From Gammaproteobacteria bacterium RBG_16_57_12 (GTDB taxonomy: Bacteria; Pseudomonadota; Gammaproteobacteria; RBG-16-57-12): a DNA stretch of 6,581 bases. The position numbers and the translations under genes were made by a program. Location of the stretch: assembly GCA_001801365.1 (NCBI GenBank), contig MGXL01000021.1, positions 2,397-8,977 on the forward strand, given 5' to 3'. Under the pieces are notes generated by a model. That model did no database searches and was not told where the DNA came from. It was given only the letters and a program-made list of their open reading frames with translations. This document shows positions 6,247 through 6,581 of the stretch, piece after piece (the first letter of the stretch is position 1; each line of letters starts with the position of its first letter).

Positions 6247-6581
6247 CTATCTAAGCCAGCCAATCTCCTGAGCCGTTTTATCACCGACCACAGCCAGCTT
6301 CAGACTGGCCGGCATCTCGGCCTCCTGCTCGGAGAGCGCGATCCTGCCTCCCATGATTTCCGCCGATTGCTGCGGATAACGCGGTTGCCGATGGGGTTCG
6401 CCATAACCCTCCGGGAACAGCGGCCGCCCGGTTTGCAGGTCGTATTTATCCGTGGCGCCCAGGGTGTGCAGCAGCTCATGGGCAATGATGACATTATTGC
6501 GGCTTGCCATACGCTCGCCGGCAAAGGCGTTTACCACGCTGACCATGCCCTTCTCCAGACCTGTGGAATGCCCTAAAGGTC
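6247..6581 (-). CDS. Metzincin-like zinc metallopeptidase, C-terminal part (5' end outside window)
   Basis: The frame is open to the right edge: eleven more codons (PLGHSTGLEKG) precede the ATG at 6546, so this is the last 110 residues of a longer protein. HELLHTLGATD (residues 34-44 of the visible part; HELLH at 6466-6480) fits the metzincin zinc site HExxHxxGxxH/D. It has the catalytic Glu and an Asp in the place of the third ligand. The stretch just before it (SRNNVIIA) is suited to the active-site helix, and EIMGG further on could supply the Met-turn, 32 residues after the Asp. The sequence after the motif is rich in Pro, Tyr and Gly (FPEGYGEPHRQPRYPQ). Signal peptide or membrane anchor cannot be judged because the N-terminus is missing. 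I do not recognise the family by name. It converges on the J-protein gene with 3 bases between the stops, leaving no room for separate terminators between them. Confidence 0.75.
   Translation of the reverse strand, partial: PLGHSTGLEKGMVSVVNAFAGERMASRNNVIIAHELLHTLGATDKYDLQTGRPLFPEGYGEPHRQPRYPQQSAEIMGGRIALSEQEAEMPASLKLAVVGDKTAQEIGWLR

Noticed and set aside
6232..6260. Bulged hairpin (GCT.GG.C.TTA pairing with TAAG.CC.AGC) spanning both convergent stop codons, as a bidirectional terminator.
   Set aside because: The stem needs two bulges and is not followed by a T-run on either strand.

Overview
The window looks like chromosomal DNA of a gammaproteobacterium, or a close proteobacterial relative. 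The grounds are a proteobacterial-type glucokinase paired with a SOL/DevB-type 6-phosphogluconolactonase, GC-rich codon use in the housekeeping genes, an Rhs protein, a YceK/YidQ-like lipoprotein, and a palindromic intergenic repeat of a kind I remember from gammaproteobacteria. I cannot name the genus. No tRNA, rRNA, CRISPR array, transposase or attachment site was seen.

Left part (1-3049): the 3' portion of a large Rhs/YD-repeat gene enters from the left edge and ends at 2663. Its core closes with the usual DPTG motif (1701-1712). The following 316 residues form the variable C-terminal tip, which is clearly more AT-rich than the core, as expected of an exchanged toxin cassette. Seventeen bases later a small AT-rich gene encodes a YceK/YidQ-like outer-membrane lipoprotein, a positional candidate for the cognate immunity protein. 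A 31-bp palindromic repeat supplies the last codons and the stop of that gene. It also marks the return to GC-rich DNA.

Middle part (3163-4922, minus strand): pgl and glk form a two-gene unit with an ATGA overlap. Their products are 6-phosphogluconolactonase (oxidative pentose phosphate / Entner-Doudoroff entry) and glucokinase, which supplies glucose 6-phosphate to the same route. zwf, edd and eda are not in the window.

Right part (5055-6581): divergent from pgl lies a plus-strand pair, a DUF445 membrane protein and, 4 bases later, a membrane-anchored J-domain protein resembling the Pam18/Tim14 type. Converging on it, with only 3 bases between the stop codons, is the 3' end of a minus-strand gene that runs off the right edge. 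Its visible part carries HELLHTLGATD, which fits the metzincin-type zinc signature HExxHxxGxxD.

The least described material is the Rhs tip with its lipoprotein neighbour, and the truncated metzincin-like protein. No clearly new multi-gene system is demonstrated by the sequence alone.
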